Shown one piece after another: positions 44,318-46,470 of a DNA stretch of 46,470 nt. Position numbers and translations under genes: made by a program. Position 1 is the stretch's first letter. Every line of letters starts with the position of its first letter. The DNA is taken from the NCBI GenBank assembly GCA_902524895.1, contig CABZFH010000001.1:318172-364641 (forward strand), in the 5' to 3' direction. Under the pieces are notes generated by a model. It ran no database searches. It saw only the letters and a list, made by a program, of their open reading frames with translations, and was not told the origin of the DNA. Origin of the DNA: an uncultured Alphaproteobacteria bacterium (GTDB lineage Bacteria; Pseudomonadota; Alphaproteobacteria; Methylaequorales; Methylaequoraceae).

Positions 44318-45319
44318 TTAAAAATTATGTTTAATAATCTCTTTTGAGAGGTTACTAGCACTGATAAACGCACCCTCAACTCTACTATTTACAAACCAAT
44401 CACCACATATCCCGATTTTATTTTGGGGATCAATAAAAAAATTATCATCTGGGTGTTTTTCTGCTTCAACATATCTCCATTGATGAAGTCTTATCATAGA
44501 TGATTCAGGAATTTGACGATTAATTACACCACTAGTTGTATCTAACAAATGGTTTATAATTTGCTCTTTAGTAGAACTAATATTTTTAGCAGCAAAATCA
44601 TATGAAGAATTTATTAATAAACTATATTTTTCTGTCCTAAATGGTTTTGAATTATTTATGGCTAACCAAGCAACATCATTGTCTTTGATTATAGCAGCAT
44701 CATAATCTAAGCTTACTGGGTCATTCATACCAATCATCAAAGAAAAACAACCCTTCATTTTTACCTTTTTGAGTAATGGGTAAAAAGAGATGGTTTTGGA
44801 AATTAACTCTTTTGATTGTTCTGCTGGAAGAGTCAAAATCACCCAGTCATATTTACCATAGCTTTTATTATTTTGATCATATAAAAACCAGTCGTTTTTT
44901 TTTTTAATTATTTTTTCAATTTTAGTATTAATAATTACATCAATCTTCTTTGCCAGATATTTTATAATAGAATCCATATTCGGAACTCCCACAAAAAATT
45001 TTTCTTCATTATCTATAATTTTAATTTTAGTTAATTTAATACCTTCAAAATGTGCAAGTTTGAATTTCCAAGGTAAAATTACTTTTTTCGAAAGTAGTTC
45101 TGAAACGAAATTCATGAAGTCAGTTGTTGTAATCTTAAAAAATTGCGCTCCATGATCAAATATGAATGGAAGTTCCTTTCGAGTTGACATTCTTCCTCCC
45201 ACCCCTCTAGATTTTTCAAAAATTTCTACATTGAATTTTTTTTTTAATTCTGAGGCAATAGTAATTCCTGATAATCCAGAACCAATAATAGCAATATTTT
45301 TTTTCATTTTTGGTTTCAA
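44318..45319 (-). CDS. Renalase-like FAD/NAD(P)-binding oxidoreductase
   Basis: A 333-residue flavoprotein of the renalase/monoamine-oxidase-like group. The dinucleotide fold is IAIIGSGLSGITIASELKKK. The GG-doublet region EKSRGVGGRMSTR and the FDHGAQFF motif are the hallmark of bacterial renalase-type proteins. The C-terminal FAD site is PQNKIGICGDWFVNSRVEGA, followed by FISASNLSKEII. Bacterial renalase homologs oxidise non-productive isomers of NAD(P)H; that role is possible here but not shown. Two starts are open: the ATG at 45319 (MKPKMKKN) and the ATG at 45307 (MKKNIAIIG), with no clear ribosome-binding site to decide. Confidence 0.82.
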   Translation of the reverse strand: MKPKMKKNIAIIGSGLSGITIASELKKKFNVEIFEKSRGVGGRMSTRKELPFIFDHGAQFFKITTTDFMNFVSELLSKKVILPWKFKLAHFEGIKLTKIKIIDNEEKFFVGVPNMDSIIKYLAKKIDVIINTKIEKIIKKKNDWFLYDQNNKSYGKYDWVILTLPAEQSKELISKTISFYPLLKKVKMKGCFSLMIGMNDPVSLDYDAAIIKDNDVAWLAINNSKPFRTEKYSLLINSSYDFAAKNISSTKEQIINHLLDTTSGVINRQIPESSMIRLHQWRYVEAEKHPDDNFFIDPQNKIGICGDWFVNSRVEGAFISASNLSKEIIKHNF

Positions 45320-45421
45320 TTGTTTTAAAGACTATATTAAAAATATCACTTAAATACTTAGTTTTAATTATATAAACAGAATTATAAATTAATTTTTAAA
45401 AATTTAAATTTAACTTCAGGA

Positions 45422-46153
45422 CTACCATGGTATGGTATCTTCTTCGTGAAAAAGACCTCCACTTGGACCATCTGAGTCCAGTAATGCTAGGCGCAATGAG
45501 GTTTTATAACTGTCTTTAACTTCCATTGGCGCGTTTGGACCGCCTAGCTCAGTTTTTACCCAACCAGGGTGACCAGAGTTTACTTTGATATTTGTATCTT
45601 TTAGTTCTAAGGCTAAATGTATTGTATATGCATTTAATGCTGTTTTAGAGGAATTGTATGCTAATTCTTTTGCTGGAGAAATTGGTGAATCTTTTGCCGA
45701 GTGGAGGGTTAATGAACTTAGAATTGTAGATACATTCACTATTCTCCCTGCCTTAGACTTCTTAAGTAGGGGGAGTAACTTTTGGGTTAGTGAAACTATA
45801 GAAAAAAAATTAGTTTGAAAAGTATCTTTTAAATTTTTGTCAGTAATAGTTGAACTATTAGTTACAAATAGATTTCCTGTTAAGAGGACCCCAGCATTAT
45901 TGATTAAAATATCTAACTTTTTATATTTTTCGAATATATAATCATAAACCTTTTGAGGTGCATTTAAATCAAATGCATCATATTGAACTAGATCAGCATC
46001 AATATTGATGGAACTTAATTTTTCGATAGCTTCCTTTCCTTTATTTAAATCTCTTGAACCCAAAATTACTTTGACACCTTCTTCAGCTAGTCTTTTTGAG
46101 GTTTCATACCCTATTCCTCTATTGGCTCCTGTTATGAATGCAATTCTTTCCAT
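45422..46153 (-). CDS. Short-chain dehydrogenase/reductase
   Basis: A 243-residue SDR of the carbonyl reductase-like type. The cofactor site is RIAFITGANRGIGYETSKRL (3-22), with ILGSRD after the second strand (Arg suggests NADPH). LINNAGVLLTG, the Ser in VNVSTILSSL, and Tyr/Lys in LAYNSSKTALNAY complete the active site. The HPGWVKTELGGPNA segment and a C-terminus without the IDGG ending mark the CBR1/WWOX-like branch. A strong AAGGAG ribosome-binding site lies before the ATG. The partial hydrolase gene ends 15 bp upstream, so the two are likely co-transcribed. Confidence 0.9.
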   Translation of the reverse strand: MERIAFITGANRGIGYETSKRLAEEGVKVILGSRDLNKGKEAIEKLSSINIDADLVQYDAFDLNAPQKVYDYIFEKYKKLDILINNAGVLLTGNLFVTNSSTITDKNLKDTFQTNFFSIVSLTQKLLPLLKKSKAGRIVNVSTILSSLTLHSAKDSPISPAKELAYNSSKTALNAYTIHLALELKDTNIKVNSGHPGWVKTELGGPNAPMEVKDSYKTSLRLALLDSDGPSGGLFHEEDTIPW

Positions 46154-46168
46154 ATTAATTACTCCTTT

Positions 46169-46470
46169 TTAAATTTTAATTAACTTTGCTACTTCATTCG
46201 TATTTTCTAAAAAAGAAAAATGTGCCGAATTATTAAGTGTTTTAAATTTATCTAGTTTTAACAAACTTTGAGTTTGAAATTTCTCCGACTCTTTCGCCCA
46301 ATCGTGGCTTCCATAAAATAATTCAACTGGAACAGTTACTTTTTTATACAAATTTTTAATTCCATTATTTTTATTAAATTGAGACAACACATTTCTAAAG
46401 TGGTAAACATATCCTTTTTTTTTAAGAGATCCACACAGTAAATCTAAATAATTATCAGTAAGGTTTTGCT
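46169..46470 (-). CDS. Alpha/beta hydrolase (partial, N-terminus beyond window)
   Basis: The reading frame is open to the right edge, so about 100 C-terminal residues of a larger protein are seen. The piece contains KVTVPVELFYGSHDWAKES, which carries the acid-residue strand of alpha/beta hydrolases (V-P-x-x-x-x-x-G-x-x-D). LNNSAHFSFLENTNEVAKLI follows as the catalytic-His strand, near the typical GH..x..EnP..v. A GTG at 46390 could look like a start but lies mid-domain and should not be used. Substrate unknown. It precedes the SDR gene by 15 bp on the same strand. Confidence 0.8.
   Translation of the reverse strand, partial: QNLTDNYLDLLCGSLKKKGYVYHFRNVLSQFNKNNGIKNLYKKVTVPVELFYGSHDWAKESEKFQTQSLLKLDKFKTLNNSAHFSFLENTNEVAKLIKI

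Noticed and set aside
46388-46390. GTG at 46390 as the start of a small 73-residue protein
   Set aside because: The frame stays open to the right edge and the sequence is the C-terminal part of an alpha/beta hydrolase, so the gene is partial.

Overview
The window is about 70% A+T by eye, very compact (many 4-26 bp gene overlaps, almost no gap above 200 bp) and encodes a free-living Gram-negative. Several markers point to a streamlined marine alphaproteobacterium of the SAR11, HIMB59 or SAR116 kind: an IalB-family protein, a SUV3/MgpS-type helicase followed by 7Fe ferredoxin and CarD, a complete System I cytochrome c maturation operon, and many small transporters and oxidoreductases. The exact lineage cannot be fixed from the sequence alone. 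TGA is used as a stop, so the standard bacterial code applies.

Layout. 1-3.3 kb: end of a Bax inhibitor-1 family membrane protein, an aldo/keto reductase and two tandem EamA/DMT transporters. 3.3-6.3 kb: IalB-like protein, argG, folD and a YggT protein. 6.3-8.1 kb: a two-gene unit of a divergent protein with polymerase-palm-like motifs and a free-standing cyclic-nucleotide-binding domain. 8.2-11.8 kb: FAD amino-acid oxidase-like enzyme, then pabB-pabC for p-aminobenzoate. 11.8-17.9 kb, minus strand: ccmABCDEFGHI, including a 55-residue ccmD. 17.9-23.9 kb: acnA, SUV3-like helicase, fdxA, carD. 23.9-27.3 kb: an M48-like lipoprotein with altered active-site motifs, two tandem PagL-like lipid A deacylases, tRNA-Arg(CCU), gmhA and an unknown lipoprotein, which together form an envelope patch. 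27.4-34.8 kb: a very large glutamate synthase (gltB) broken by a one-base frameshift, followed by a diflavin reductase. 34.8-38.4 kb: ppk-ppx. 38.4-40.7 kb: a tiny Cys-rich protein, a DCC-family protein and an L-lactate permease family transporter. 40.7-46.5 kb: two short-chain dehydrogenases, a methyltransferase, a PNPOx-family protein, an NTF2-like protein, a renalase-like flavoprotein, a small secreted protein and a partial alpha/beta hydrolase.

Most of the window is housekeeping metabolism. Four items stand out. (1) gltB needs a +1 shift at a slippery TTT-T, carries a C-terminal extension of roughly 190 residues, has altered 3Fe-4S cysteine spacing, and is followed by a diflavin reductase instead of gltD. 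(2) The 471-residue protein at 6284-7699 resembles a little-studied family with family-A-polymerase-like motifs. (3) The M48-like lipoprotein has HQxxH in place of HExxH. (4) The PagL-like genes form a tandem pair in which both copies keep the catalytic triad spacing. No CRISPR array, insertion sequence, phage or rRNA was seen.
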